Origin: Burkholderia sp. BCC0322
Lineage (GTDB): Bacteria; Pseudomonadota; Gammaproteobacteria; Burkholderiales; Burkholderiaceae
Assembly (NCBI RefSeq): GCF_902833045.1
Contig: NZ_CADFDU010000002.1
Location: forward strand, 62,001 to 126,000
DNA: 64,000 nucleotides
Reading direction: 5' to 3'
A program made the position numbers and the translations under genes. Positions 42,812 through 51,036 of this stretch are shown piece after piece. The notes beneath the pieces were generated by a model. That model did no database searches. It was not told the origin of the DNA and saw only the letters and a list, made by a program, of their open reading frames with translations. How positions within the stretch are numbered: position 1 is the first letter of the stretch; each line of letters starts with the position of its first letter.

Positions 42812-43582
42812 ATGACGACAGGCAAAGTCACGCTGCTGGGCGCCGGCCCCGGCGATCCCGATCTCCTCACGCTGAAGGCCGTGAAGGCACTGGCGGCTGC
42901 CGACGTGCTGCTGCTCGACGATCTCGTCGCGCCCGGCATCGTCGAACTCGCCCCGCAGGCACGCGTGATCCGCGTCGGCAAACGCGGCGGCTGCCGCTCC
43001 ACGCCGCAGGCATTCATCGAGAAGCTGATGTGCCGCTACGCGCTGCGCGGCGCGCACGTGGTGCGCGTGAAAGGCGGCGATGCCCTGCTGTTCGGCCGCG
43101 CCGGGGAAGAACTCGCGACCCTGCGCGCCGCCGCGATTCCGGTCGAGATCGTCAACGGCATCTCGTCGGGATTCGCGGCCGCCGCGGGCCTCGGTATCTC
43201 GCTCACGCACCGCGAGCATTGCCAGGGCGTCACGTTCGTCACCGCGCACCGTCAGGACCACGGCCAACCCGACTGGTCGCAGCTCGCGGCGACCGGTACC
43301 ACGCTCGCGATCTACATGGGAATGAGCCGCGTCGACGGCATTGCCACCGGCCTGCTCGCCGTGCTGCCGCCATCGACCCCGGCCGCGGCCGTGCAATGGG
43401 CGGGCACGCCCGACGAACGCCGCTGGACCGGCACGCTCGGCGGTCTCGCGCGCGGCATCGACGAAGCCCGGCTCGGCAGCCCGGCGGTGATCCTCGTCGG
43501 CGGCGCGATCGACGAAGCGGCCGTGCAGCACGTGCCGGACGCGGGCGCCGCGATCGAGGCGGCCTTGTCCCGGGCCGCGTAG
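42812..43582 (+). CDS. cobA: Uroporphyrinogen-III C-methyltransferase (siroheme synthesis)
   Basis: A 256-residue SAM-dependent enzyme methylating uroporphyrinogen III to precorrin-2. Motifs are VTLLGAGPGDPDLLTLKA at the N-terminus, VRVKGGDALLFGRAGEE, and NGISSGFAAAAGLGISLTHRE. AGGAA lies 8 bases before the ATG. The product supplies siroheme for NirB and the sulfite reductase. It heads the plus-strand transcript with nasT and nasS under a sigma-54-like promoter. Confidence 0.92.
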   Translation: MTTGKVTLLGAGPGDPDLLTLKAVKALAAADVLLLDDLVAPGIVELAPQARVIRVGKRGGCRSTPQAFIEKLMCRYALRGAHVVRVKGGDALLFGRAGEELATLRAAAIPVEIVNGISSGFAAAAGLGISLTHREHCQGVTFVTAHRQDHGQPDWSQLAATGTTLAIYMGMSRVDGIATGLLAVLPPSTPAAAVQWAGTPDERRWTGTLGGLARGIDEARLGSPAVILVGGAIDEAAVQHVPDAGAAIEAALSRAA

Positions 43583-43735
43583 CATGCGCGACACCACGCG
43601 GCACCGGCCGCCCACCTATCACGAAGACAACGGCGCCGGCCGCCGGGCTGCCGTGCGCGGCGCCGACACGATGTCTGCACGGGGCCGTTGCCCCCGCACC
43701 GCGCATCGCGCCGCGATTTCGCCGCCGGTCGCGTC

Positions 43736-44332
43736 ATGAGTGCGTCCGCTTCTTCCGCCCGCCTGCGCGTGCTGCTCGTCACCGATACCGACAAGCCGAT
43801 CGGCGAGCTCGGCGATGCGCTTGCGCACCTCGGCTACGAGATGCTGAACGACGTCGCGACGCCCGCGCGCCTGCCGGCCGCCGTCGAGGAGCAGCGTCCG
43901 GACGTCGTGATCATCGACACCGATTCACCGTCGCGCGACACGCTCGAGCAGCTTGCCGTGATGCATGCCACCGCGCCGCGCCCCGTGCTGATGTTCAGCC
44001 ACGATGCCAACCAGTCGCTGATCCGCGCGGCGGTCGGCGCAGGCGTCAGCGCGTATCTCGTCGAAGGGCTGTCGGCCGAGCGCCTCGCACCGATTCTCGA
44101 AGTCGCGCTCGCCCGTTTCTCGCATGACGACGCGCTGCGCCGCCGGCTCGCCGACGTCGAGCGCGAACTCGCGGAGCGCAAGCTGATCGACCGCGCGAAG
44201 CGCCTGCTGATGGACCAGCGCAGGCTGTCCGAACACGACGCGTACGCGACGCTGCGCAAGCGTGCGATGGATCAGGGCCTGCGCATCGTCGACGTCGCGC
44301 GGCAACTGCTCGATGCGTCACCCGAGTCATGA
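43736..44332 (+). CDS. nasT: ANTAR-domain response regulator, antiterminator NasT
   Basis: A 198-residue protein: receiver-like domain (residues about 10-125, VLLVTDTDKPIGELGDALAHLGYE, VVIIDTDSPSRDTL) and a C-terminal ANTAR domain (about 135-195, LIDRAKRLLMDQRRLSEHDAYATLRKRAMDQGLRIVDVA). ANTAR proteins bind paired hexaloop RNA hairpins and prevent terminator formation. The obvious target is the narK leader. It is kept inactive by NasS, whose gene overlaps by 4 bases. Confidence 0.92.
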   Translation: MSASASSARLRVLLVTDTDKPIGELGDALAHLGYEMLNDVATPARLPAAVEEQRPDVVIIDTDSPSRDTLEQLAVMHATAPRPVLMFSHDANQSLIRAAVGAGVSAYLVEGLSAERLAPILEVALARFSHDDALRRRLADVERELAERKLIDRAKRLLMDQRRLSEHDAYATLRKRAMDQGLRIVDVARQLLDASPES

Positions 44333-45390
44333 CCACCATGGATACCTCCTCCCCCGTCGCGCCGGAACGCGCGCATCTTCGCCTCGGGTTCGTCGCGCTG
44401 AGCGACGCAGCCCCGCTGATCGTCGCGCACCGCCTGAACCTCGGCGCGCGACACGGCCTCACGCTCGAACTCAGCCGCCAGCCGTCGTGGGCCGCCGTCC
44501 GCGACAAGCTGCTGAGCGGCGAGCTCGACGCCGCCCATGCGCTGTACGGGCTCGTCTGCGGGCTGCAGCTCGGGATCGGCGGCCCGCAGGCCGACATGGC
44601 CGCGCTGATGGTGCTGAATCGCAATGGCCAGGCGATCTCGTTGTCGCGCGGCCTCGCCGACGCGTATCGCCACAGCGGCAGCGTGCGCGACGCGTTTGCG
44701 ACGCTCGGCCGCAAGCCGCTCCTCGCGCAGACGTTTCCGACCGGCACGCACGCGATGTGGCTGAATCACTGGCTCGCGTCGCACGGCATCGATCCGCTGC
44801 GCGACGTGCGCAGCGTCGTGATCCCGCCGCCCGAGATGGTGGCTGCGCTCGCCAGCGGCGAACTCGACGGCTTCTGCGCCGGCGAGCCGTGGCATGCCGT
44901 GGCCGAGGCCTGCGGCGCGGGGCGAACCGTTGCCGTCACGAGCGAGATCTGGCCCGATCATCCGGAGAAGGTGCTCGCGACCCGGCGCGACTTCGTCGCG
45001 CTGTACCCGGCCACTGCCCGCGCGCTGATCCGCACGCTCGTCGATGCCTGCGCAAGGCTCGACAGCGCCGCGCACCGTCGCGAGGCGGCCGACTGGCTCG
45101 CGTCGCCCGATGCGCTCGGCGTCCCGGCCCGGCTGATCGCGCCGCGCCTGCTCGGCGACTACGGATCAGGGCCGTTCGCCGTGCCGCCGCTGCCGATCCG
45201 CTTTCACGACGGCGGCGCCGTGAACCGCCCCGATCCGCGCGAAGGCGCGTGGTTCCTGTCCCAATACCGGCGCTGGGGCATGCTCGACGGTTCGCACGAC
45301 GACGCGGGGATCGCCCGGGCGATCGCGCAAACCGCGTTGTATGATGCTGCCGTCGCCGAAAGCGGCGCACCGGGCCTGCCGCAGGCGTGA
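44329..45390 (+). CDS. nasS: Nitrate-sensing NasS protein (NrtA-like)
   Basis: A 353-residue NrtA/NasS-family protein without signal peptide (MTTMDTSSPVAPERAHLRLGFV), so it is cytoplasmic. Typical segments are LGFVALSDAAPLIVAHRLNLG, AHALYGLVCGLQLGIGGPQADMA and FPTGTHAMWLNHWLASHGIDP. NasS binds nitrate/nitrite; without ligand it holds NasT, with ligand it lets NasT act on leader RNA. Its ATG overlaps the nasT stop (ATGA). Confidence 0.92.
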   Translation: MTTMDTSSPVAPERAHLRLGFVALSDAAPLIVAHRLNLGARHGLTLELSRQPSWAAVRDKLLSGELDAAHALYGLVCGLQLGIGGPQADMAALMVLNRNGQAISLSRGLADAYRHSGSVRDAFATLGRKPLLAQTFPTGTHAMWLNHWLASHGIDPLRDVRSVVIPPPEMVAALASGELDGFCAGEPWHAVAEACGAGRTVAVTSEIWPDHPEKVLATRRDFVALYPATARALIRTLVDACARLDSAAHRREAADWLASPDALGVPARLIAPRLLGDYGSGPFAVPPLPIRFHDGGAVNRPDPREGAWFLSQYRRWGMLDGSHDDAGIARAIAQTALYDAAVAESGAPGLPQA

Positions 45391-45512
45391 TGCGCGCCGC
45401 GTGATGCAGGCGGCGCGCGCTCCCGCGCCACGCCTGTCCGGGCCGCCTGCCGGCGCCCGGCACGCGGCTCCCGGGTGACGCCGCATGACCACTCCGTCCC
45501 CGACCTGATTCG

Positions 45513-46160
45513 ATGCCGAAACCCACGCGCGCGCCGCTCGACGTGCTGCTCACCGAAATTCGCGCGTGCCGTGCCTGCGAAGCCGGGCTGCCGCTCGGCC
45601 CGCGCCCCGTCGTGCGTGCCCATCGCGACGCGCGCATCCTGATCGTCGGGCAGGCGCCGGGCGCGCGCGTCCATGCGAGCGGCATCCCGTGGGACGACGC
45701 AAGCGGGCAGCGGCTGCGCGGCTGGCTCGACGTCGACGCCGGCACGTTCTACGACGAGAGGCGCTTCGCGATCGTGCCGATGGGTTTCTGTTACCCGGGC
45801 CGCGGCGCAAGCGGCGACAACCCGCCACGCCCCGAATGCGCGCCACTGTGGATCGACCGGTTGCTCGCCGAGCTGCCGTCGATCCGGCTCACGCTGCTGG
45901 TCGGCCAGTACGCGCAGCGACATTTCCTGCGCGATACGCGCAAGGCCACGCTGACCGACACCATCCACGCGTGGCGCGACTACGGCCCCGACGTGTTGCC
46001 GCTGCCGCATCCGTCGCCGCGCAACCAGGCGTGGTTCAAGCACCACCCGTGGTTCGACGCCGAGGTCGTGCCCGAGCTGCGGCGCCGGGTCGCGCCGCTG
46101 GTCGCCGTCGATGCAACCGCCCCCTGTCGCGACGCTTCGCGACCTCCCCGTTATCCGTAG
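45513..46160 (+). CDS. Uracil-DNA glycosylase superfamily protein
   Basis: A 215-residue protein of the COG1573/UDG-like superfamily. The first motif is GQAPGARVHASGIPWDD (motif A region, GxxPG) and the second LPHPSPRNQAWF (HPSPRN). An N-terminal CRACE could be half of an Fe-S or zinc site, though the four-Cys pattern of family 4 UDGs is not complete. It may act in base excision repair or on another nucleic-acid substrate. Its end lies 11 bases before the YkgJ-like gene, suggesting an operon. Confidence 0.8.
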   Translation: MPKPTRAPLDVLLTEIRACRACEAGLPLGPRPVVRAHRDARILIVGQAPGARVHASGIPWDDASGQRLRGWLDVDAGTFYDERRFAIVPMGFCYPGRGASGDNPPRPECAPLWIDRLLAELPSIRLTLLVGQYAQRHFLRDTRKATLTDTIHAWRDYGPDVLPLPHPSPRNQAWFKHHPWFDAEVVPELRRRVAPLVAVDATAPCRDASRPPRYP

Positions 46161-46170
46161 CGAATCCAGA

Positions 46171-46956
46171 ATGAACGACACCCCCACCAACCTCGACTTT
46201 GCCTGCAACGGCTGCGGCGGATGCTGCCACGACCTGCGCATTCCGCTGACGATCGACGAGGCCACCGCGTGGCTGCAGCGCGGCGGCCACGTGGAGCTGC
46301 TGTGCGACGCGATGCCGTGGCTCGTCGAACCCGAGCCCGACAACGCGTTCGCCGAATACAAGCGCGTGCGCTCGACCGCGGCGCTCAGCGGCTCGCTGCC
46401 CGTCCGCGTCACGGTCATGCTCACCGCGACGCATGCCGGGCCGTGCCCGAACCTGCTCGACGACCTGCGCTGCGCGATCTACGACGAGCGCCCGCTCGTG
46501 TGCCGGATCTATCCGGCCGAAGTGAATCCGTTCGTGCCGCTGGTGCCGGCCGGCAAGCAATGCACGCCCGACGCGTGGCAGCAGGCGCCGTTCGTCCGCG
46601 GCGGCACGATCGTCGACGCGGCCACGCGGGAGAGCATCGCGCGCTCGCGCGCGGCGAGCGAAGCCGAGACGCCGCTGCGGGCGCGGTTGTGCACGGTGCT
46701 GGGGATCGATACGGCGGCCGTGGCCAACGAAGGGTTCGCGGTCCACGCGCCGCCGGCCGCCACGCTGCTCGCCGCGTTGACGGCGCTGCGCGCAGCGGAG
46801 TCGGCCCCGGCCGGCGCCGACGACGCCATCGCGTGGACGCTGGTGTCGAACCGCGCGTCGACGGTGGATGCGCTCGTGTCGGTCGGCGCGGCGAGCCAGC
46901 GTGCAGGCAGCGGCAGCCCGCACGCCGGTTATCTCGGCTTCCGCCCGGACGAATGA
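46171..46956 (+). CDS. YkgJ-family cysteine cluster protein
   Basis: A 261-residue protein with the N-terminal cluster FACNGCGGCCHDLRIPL (CxxCxxCC) and later CPNLLDDLRCAIYDERPLVCRIYP, the Fe-S or zinc cluster layout of the YkgJ family. C-terminal half residues about 150-255 are Ala-rich and less conserved. The precise function of the family is unknown. The ATG at 46171 is used; upstream codons in frame belong to the end of the previous gene region. Confidence 0.82.
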   Translation: MNDTPTNLDFACNGCGGCCHDLRIPLTIDEATAWLQRGGHVELLCDAMPWLVEPEPDNAFAEYKRVRSTAALSGSLPVRVTVMLTATHAGPCPNLLDDLRCAIYDERPLVCRIYPAEVNPFVPLVPAGKQCTPDAWQQAPFVRGGTIVDAATRESIARSRAASEAETPLRARLCTVLGIDTAAVANEGFAVHAPPAATLLAALTALRAAESAPAGADDAIAWTLVSNRASTVDALVSVGAASQRAGSGSPHAGYLGFRPDE

Positions 46957-47075
46957 TCGCGGCGCGGCACGCCGAGAGCGACACCGGGCGAAGCCGCACG
47001 GCAGCACGGATCGCCGTCGCGCCCGGTTCGCTGTACCATCGCGGCTCAACCGCGTCACGACCAGCAGAATCCTTC

Positions 47076-48017
47076 ATGCCCTCCACCGCCCCGCCGCGCC
47101 TGTACGGGATGCCCGAACGCAGCGACCGGCTCGACTTCTACATCCGCGACCAGGCGTCGCGCCAGGCGATCACCGAGCCGCACCGGCACGCGTATTTCCA
47201 GATCCAGTTCAATCTCGGCGGCGACACCGAGCAGCGGATCGGCGGCGTCACGCGGCCGTTTCCGCGCGGCGCGCTCGCGTTCGTGCTGCCGCACCGCGAG
47301 CACCTGATCCCGCATCCGGAAGGCGCGCACTTCATCGTGATCAACTTCAGCCAGGCATTCCTGCGCGCCGATCTCGACGTCGACCCGCTCGACCTCGAGG
47401 ACGTGCCCGCGCACCGCTTTCCCGAGCTGACGCCGTTCCGCTTCCAGGAACACCTCGACTTCATCCTGACCGGCGATACGTACGACGAAGCGCGCCGCCT
47501 CGCGCTGTGCATGCTCGACACCGATCGCGTGCGCACATTCGGCTCGACCACGCTGCTGCGCGGCTACCTGCTGCAGCTGATCGGGCTCGTCTGCACGCAG
47601 TACGCGGGTGCGCTCGACAAGCTCGCGCAGCGCGGCGCCCAGCGCGCGGGCCGGCGCGACGCGCTCGCGCGCGTGCTGCGGCACGTGCGCGCCAACCTGA
47701 CCCGCGAGGACCTGACGCTCGCCGCGACCGCCGAGGCCGCGTTCCTGTCGCCCAACTACCTCGCGCACCTGGTCCGCAAGGAAACCGGCAGCACCTTCAC
47801 CGATCTCGTGACCGAGCGCCGGATCGCGCTCGCGCAGTCGCTGCTGGCCCACACGAGCCGGCGCATCGCGGACATCGCACGCTCGGTCGGTTTCCGCGAC
47901 GAAGGGTATTTCGCGCGGCGCTTTCGCGCGCGGGTCGGCGTGTCGCCGAAGGCGTACCGCGACGCGAATGCCGCGCTGCCGGACGGCGACGGCGCACCGG
48001 CGGCCACCGACGCGTAG
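47076..48017 (+). CDS. AraC-family transcriptional regulator
   Basis: A 313-residue regulator. The N-terminal cupin-like ligand domain (HRHAYFQIQFNLGG, residues about 35-50) is followed by two C-terminal HTH motifs (EDLTLAATAEAAFLSPNYLAHLVRKETGSTF and RIADIARSVGFRDEGYFARRFRARVGVSP). It lies 125 bases ahead of the fumarylacetoacetase-like hydrolase gene in the same direction, which may be its target. The effector is unknown. Confidence 0.85.
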   Translation: MPSTAPPRLYGMPERSDRLDFYIRDQASRQAITEPHRHAYFQIQFNLGGDTEQRIGGVTRPFPRGALAFVLPHREHLIPHPEGAHFIVINFSQAFLRADLDVDPLDLEDVPAHRFPELTPFRFQEHLDFILTGDTYDEARRLALCMLDTDRVRTFGSTTLLRGYLLQLIGLVCTQYAGALDKLAQRGAQRAGRRDALARVLRHVRANLTREDLTLAATAEAAFLSPNYLAHLVRKETGSTFTDLVTERRIALAQSLLAHTSRRIADIARSVGFRDEGYFARRFRARVGVSPKAYRDANAALPDGDGAPAATDA

Positions 48018-48142
48018 TTTTGTCCCGGTAAAACGCAGTTGCGTCGCATCCGGCCGCACGGGCGTCGGGTATCGTTGCACGCATGCCGGCCCGTGCGCCG
48101 CACGGGCGCGGCATCCGTCTTCCCACCGAACGAGGCCATCCG

Positions 48143-48841
48143 ATGTCCGCTTATGTCATCGACGCTGCCGAGCGTCCTTCCGTCGAAGTCGACCAGTCGT
48201 CCGCGCGCTTTCCGGTGCGCCGCGTCTTCTGCGTCGGCCGCAACTACGCCGACCACGCGCGCGAAATGGGCGCCGATCCCGACCGCGAACCGCCGTTCTT
48301 CTTCACGAAGCCGGCCGACGCGATCGTCCCGGCCAGCGGCACCGTCGCCTACCCGCCGCTGACGAACGACCTCCATCATGAAATCGAGCTGGTCGTCGCG
48401 ATCGGCAAGGACGGCCGGTCGATCGACCCGGCCGACGCGCTGTCGCACGTATGGGGCTATGGCGTCGGCGTCGACCTCACGCGCCGCGACCTGCAGGCCG
48501 AAGCGAAGAAGCTGAGCCGCCCGTGGGACTGGGCCAAGGGCTTCGACGCATCGGGCCCCGTGACCGCGCTGCGCGCGGCATCGGCCACCGGCCACCCGGC
48601 GACGGGCCGCATCTGGCTCGCGGTGAACGGCGACACGCGCCAGCAAGGCGACCTGGCCGACATGATCTGGGCCGTGCCCGACGTCATCGCCTATGTGTCG
48701 CGCTCGGTCGAGCTGAAGGCCGGCGACCTGATCTTCACCGGCACGCCGGCCGGCGTTGGCGCACTGCAGCCCGGTGACCGCGTCACGGGCGGCGTCGACG
48801 GCGTCGCGACGTTCGAATTCGTCGTGGGCGCGAAGCCGTAA
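48143..48841 (+). CDS. Fumarylacetoacetate hydrolase family protein
   Basis: A 232-residue FAH-fold enzyme. Markers are VFCVGRNYADHAREMG, PPFFFTKPADAIVP, HHEIELVVAIG (metal Glu residues), VDLTRRDLQ, WDWAKGFDASGP and TGTPAGVGALQPGD. It is closest in form to fumarylpyruvate/acylpyruvate hydrolases of gentisate-type pathways, but no other pathway gene is near, so the substrate is uncertain. CGAGG lies upstream of ATG 48143. Confidence 0.88.
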   Translation: MSAYVIDAAERPSVEVDQSSARFPVRRVFCVGRNYADHAREMGADPDREPPFFFTKPADAIVPASGTVAYPPLTNDLHHEIELVVAIGKDGRSIDPADALSHVWGYGVGVDLTRRDLQAEAKKLSRPWDWAKGFDASGPVTALRAASATGHPATGRIWLAVNGDTRQQGDLADMIWAVPDVIAYVSRSVELKAGDLIFTGTPAGVGALQPGDRVTGGVDGVATFEFVVGAKP

Positions 48842-48911
48842 GCCGTAGGCCGTCACGCGGCACGCACGGCGGCCACCTGCCCGGGGCCGCCGTGCGATAT
48901 CCCGATGTCGG

Positions 48912-49451
48912 TCAGTCGTAGCGGCGCAGGAAAGCGTCGGCGACGGCCGGCGGATTCAGCACCTTCGCCGATTCGTTTTCCAGCGCTTCGGCAGCGTCGT
49001 CGTCGCTGATCGACACGAACAGCGTGATCGCCGCCCTTTCGTCGCCCGTGCCGAACAGGCCCTCGCGATCGAGCAGGCGCAACGCCCCGATCATCTCGGC
49101 ATGCAGTTGCCGCGAAAATTCCGGGAATCTCGACCGGACAAACTGCGGGCTCAGCACGTCATCGGCAAGCTTGCCGCAGATCGCATTGAACGGCGACGCT
49201 TCCGCCGCCGCGTACGCCCATTCGGAAAAGCCCCACACATACCACGGGTCGTCGTCCGGGATCGCCTGTTGCGCGCGGATCCGGCGCAGCCCCTCGACCG
49301 AATTGGCCGCCGGCACCACGGTCATCGCGCCGCTGTCGGTATACAGCGCGAACGCGTAGAAATGCTCGTCCGGGTGCTGCGCCCGCAGCGCCCGGAATGT
49401 CGCTCTCGCGGCATCGGCAATGTCACGCTGGAAATCAGAAAAGTCGCTCAT
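48912..49451 (-). CDS. DUF4303 domain-containing protein
   Basis: A 179-residue protein with the DUF4303 outline: FYAFALYTDSGAMTVVPAANSVEGL, DDPWYVWGFSEWAYAAAEASPFNAI. Members often occur in polymorphic-toxin immunity settings, but no toxin gene is visible here. GAGGA lies 4 bases before ATG 49451; the frame continues 35 codons upstream without family similarity. Confidence 0.72.
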   Translation of the reverse strand: MSDFSDFQRDIADAARATFRALRAQHPDEHFYAFALYTDSGAMTVVPAANSVEGLRRIRAQQAIPDDDPWYVWGFSEWAYAAAEASPFNAICGKLADDVLSPQFVRSRFPEFSRQLHAEMIGALRLLDREGLFGTGDERAAITLFVSISDDDAAEALENESAKVLNPPAVADAFLRRYD

Positions 49452-49598
49452 CACGTCCTCGTCCAGTCGCCCTTCGCGCGTCGGCGCGTGCTCGGCGTGC
49501 GGCGGGTGCGTCGTCTCCCGATATTCGGTCGATTGTCCGCCAATCGCCGGCGGCACGGTAGCGTGCCCTCAGCTGTGCCCGGTTCCGCGCGCCCCCGT

Positions 49599-50810
49599 TC
49601 ACCGCCCGGCCTCCCTCGCATCGAACACCCGCACACAGACGGCCGCCGCCAGCGCGATCGCGGCCGACAACAGCATCATCACGAGCGGCGCATAGCCCGC
49701 GTTGCCGGCCGTCAACACCGCCCCCGTCAGCGACGAAAGCGTGGCGCCGCCGGCGATCGTCATCGCGCCCGCCAGCCCCGACGCGCTGCCTGCCAGTTCC
49801 GGGCGCACCGACACCGCGCCGGCATGCGCCCCGGGATTGGTCAGCCCGTTGCCGATGCCGACCAGCACGCACGGCCCGAACCATGCAATCGCCTGCGTCG
49901 CGCCACCGAACATCAGCGCGAGGCCGATCAACGGCCCCGCGCATGCGACGACGCGCCCGCACAGGATCGTCGTGGCCAGCGCGTAGCGGCGCGCGTAACG
50001 CGCGGCCAGGAAGCTGCCGCACACGAAGCCGGCCGTGATGGTGCCCATGTAGACGCCGATCTCCGCGGGCGCGATGCCGAACACCGTTTGCGCGGCGAGC
50101 GGCGCACCGGCCAGGAACGCGTAGAACGAGCCGGTCGAAAACGCCATGCAGAGCGCATAGGCCCAGAAACGGCGCGCACGGAGCAGCGCCGGATACGCGC
50201 GAAGCTGCTGCGCGAGGCTCGACGACCGGTTCGCATGGGTTTCGACGAGATCGAACGCACACCAGACGAACAGCGCGACGCCGGCCGCGCCGAGCAGCCA
50301 GAAACTCGCGCGCCAACCCATCGTCTGGTCGATCGCGCCGCCGAGCGTCGGGCCGAGCATCGGCGCGAACGCGGCCGCCATCGCCGCATAGCCGATCCGG
50401 CTCGCCACGCGGGCACCGCCGCCGGTATCCCGGATCGTCGCCATCGACACCGGATAGACCGACGTGATCGCCGCCTGCATCAGCCGACAGGCGAGGAACG
50501 CACGAATATCGGTCGCCATCGCGCAGCCGAGCGAGCCGAGCGCGAACACGCCGACGCTCGCCAGCACGACCGGCCGCCGCCCGAACCGGTCCGACAGCGG
50601 CCCCATCACGAACTCGAGCGACGCGGCCACGGCCGCATAACCGCCGAGCGACAGCGCGACGAGCGCATAGTCGGCGCGCAGGTCGCGCGCGATGGCCGGC
50701 AGCGACGGCAGGAACAGGCTCAGCGGCAGCACCGAGCACGCGCACAGCAGGATCAGCGTCGCGTGTCGCGGCGACGCCCGTTCGGAAGCGATCGGCAGGT
50801 TCGATTGCAA
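49599..50810 (-). CDS. Bcr/CflA-type multidrug MFS efflux pump
   Basis: A 403-residue, 12-span efflux protein. The A-like motif GPLSDRFGRRPV and the C-motif AFAPMLGPTLGGAIDQTMGWRASF mark the drug:H+ antiporter Bcr/CflA group. I set the start at TTG 50810 because GGAGG stands 8 bases before it, while the GTG at 50825 and frame further up have no ribosome site. An own promoter, leader peptide and terminator lie directly upstream (listed separately), pointing to transcription attenuation. Confidence 0.85.
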   Translation of the reverse strand: MQSNLPIASERASPRHATLILLCACSVLPLSLFLPSLPAIARDLRADYALVALSLGGYAAVAASLEFVMGPLSDRFGRRPVVLASVGVFALGSLGCAMATDIRAFLACRLMQAAITSVYPVSMATIRDTGGGARVASRIGYAAMAAAFAPMLGPTLGGAIDQTMGWRASFWLLGAAGVALFVWCAFDLVETHANRSSSLAQQLRAYPALLRARRFWAYALCMAFSTGSFYAFLAGAPLAAQTVFGIAPAEIGVYMGTITAGFVCGSFLAARYARRYALATTILCGRVVACAGPLIGLALMFGGATQAIAWFGPCVLVGIGNGLTNPGAHAGAVSVRPELAGSASGLAGAMTIAGGATLSSLTGAVLTAGNAGYAPLVMMLLSAAIALAAAVCVRVFDAREAGR

Positions 50811-50852
50811 GCGGATGCCCTCCACGCACGTGCCGCACGGCCGTGCGCAACG

Positions 50853-50881
50853 AAAAAAAAGCCCCCGAACGAGTCGGGGGC
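50853..50881 (-). terminator. Intrinsic terminator in the efflux-gene leader
   Basis: On the minus strand GCCCCCGA pairs with TCGGGGGC around a 5-base loop, followed by eight T. It is a textbook terminator, 43 bases ahead of the efflux gene start and transcribed in the same direction. It may also stop transcripts from the upstream protease gene. Confidence 0.9.
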
Positions 50882-50921
50882 GCATGGGTGCCGGCGCGGT
50901 GCCGCTACCGGACCCTGCGCC
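50879..50921 (-). promoter_or_regulatory. Alternative antiterminator hairpin
   Basis: The leader RNA can pair GGCGCA with UGCGCC, GGGU with ACCC and CCGG with CCGG, each step separated by at most one unpaired base on the 3' side. Its 5' arm lies in codons 12-14 of the leader peptide and its 3' arm shares three bases (50879-50881) with the terminator stem, so the two structures exclude each other. Confidence 0.6.
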
Positions 50922-50955
50922 TGTGGACGACTACGATGAAGATGGCTGCCTGCAT
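50905..50955 (-). CDS. 16-residue leader peptide of the efflux gene
   Basis: It reads MQAAIFIVVVHRRRVR then TAG. AGGAG lies 9 bases upstream of the ATG, a strong site. Two of its Arg codons are AGG, rare in this GC-rich genome. It lies between a promoter (51003-51032) and the terminator, the standard place of a regulatory leader ORF. I infer that ribosome position on it decides which hairpin forms. Confidence 0.65.
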   Translation of the reverse strand: MQAAIFIVVVHRRRVR

Positions 50956-51002
50956 GCCGGATGGCTCCTGGTTGACTGGCTGACTGCGTGCGATATCGGA
51001 CG

Positions 51003-51032
51003 ATGGTAGGGGGACGATACCGACCGCGTCAA
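51003..51032 (-). promoter_or_regulatory. Sigma-70 promoter of the efflux-gene leader
   Basis: TTGACG and TACCAT on the minus strand are separated by 18 bases, matching the consensus at 5 of 6 and 4 of 6 positions. The -35 box starts 5 bases after the stop of the protease gene. The expected transcript starts near 50996. Confidence 0.6.
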
Positions 51033-51036
51033 CGCC

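Noticed and set aside
45391-45512. GC-rich inverted repeats after nasS
   Set aside because: Several short GC stems are possible, as expected by chance at this composition; none is long or followed by T residues.
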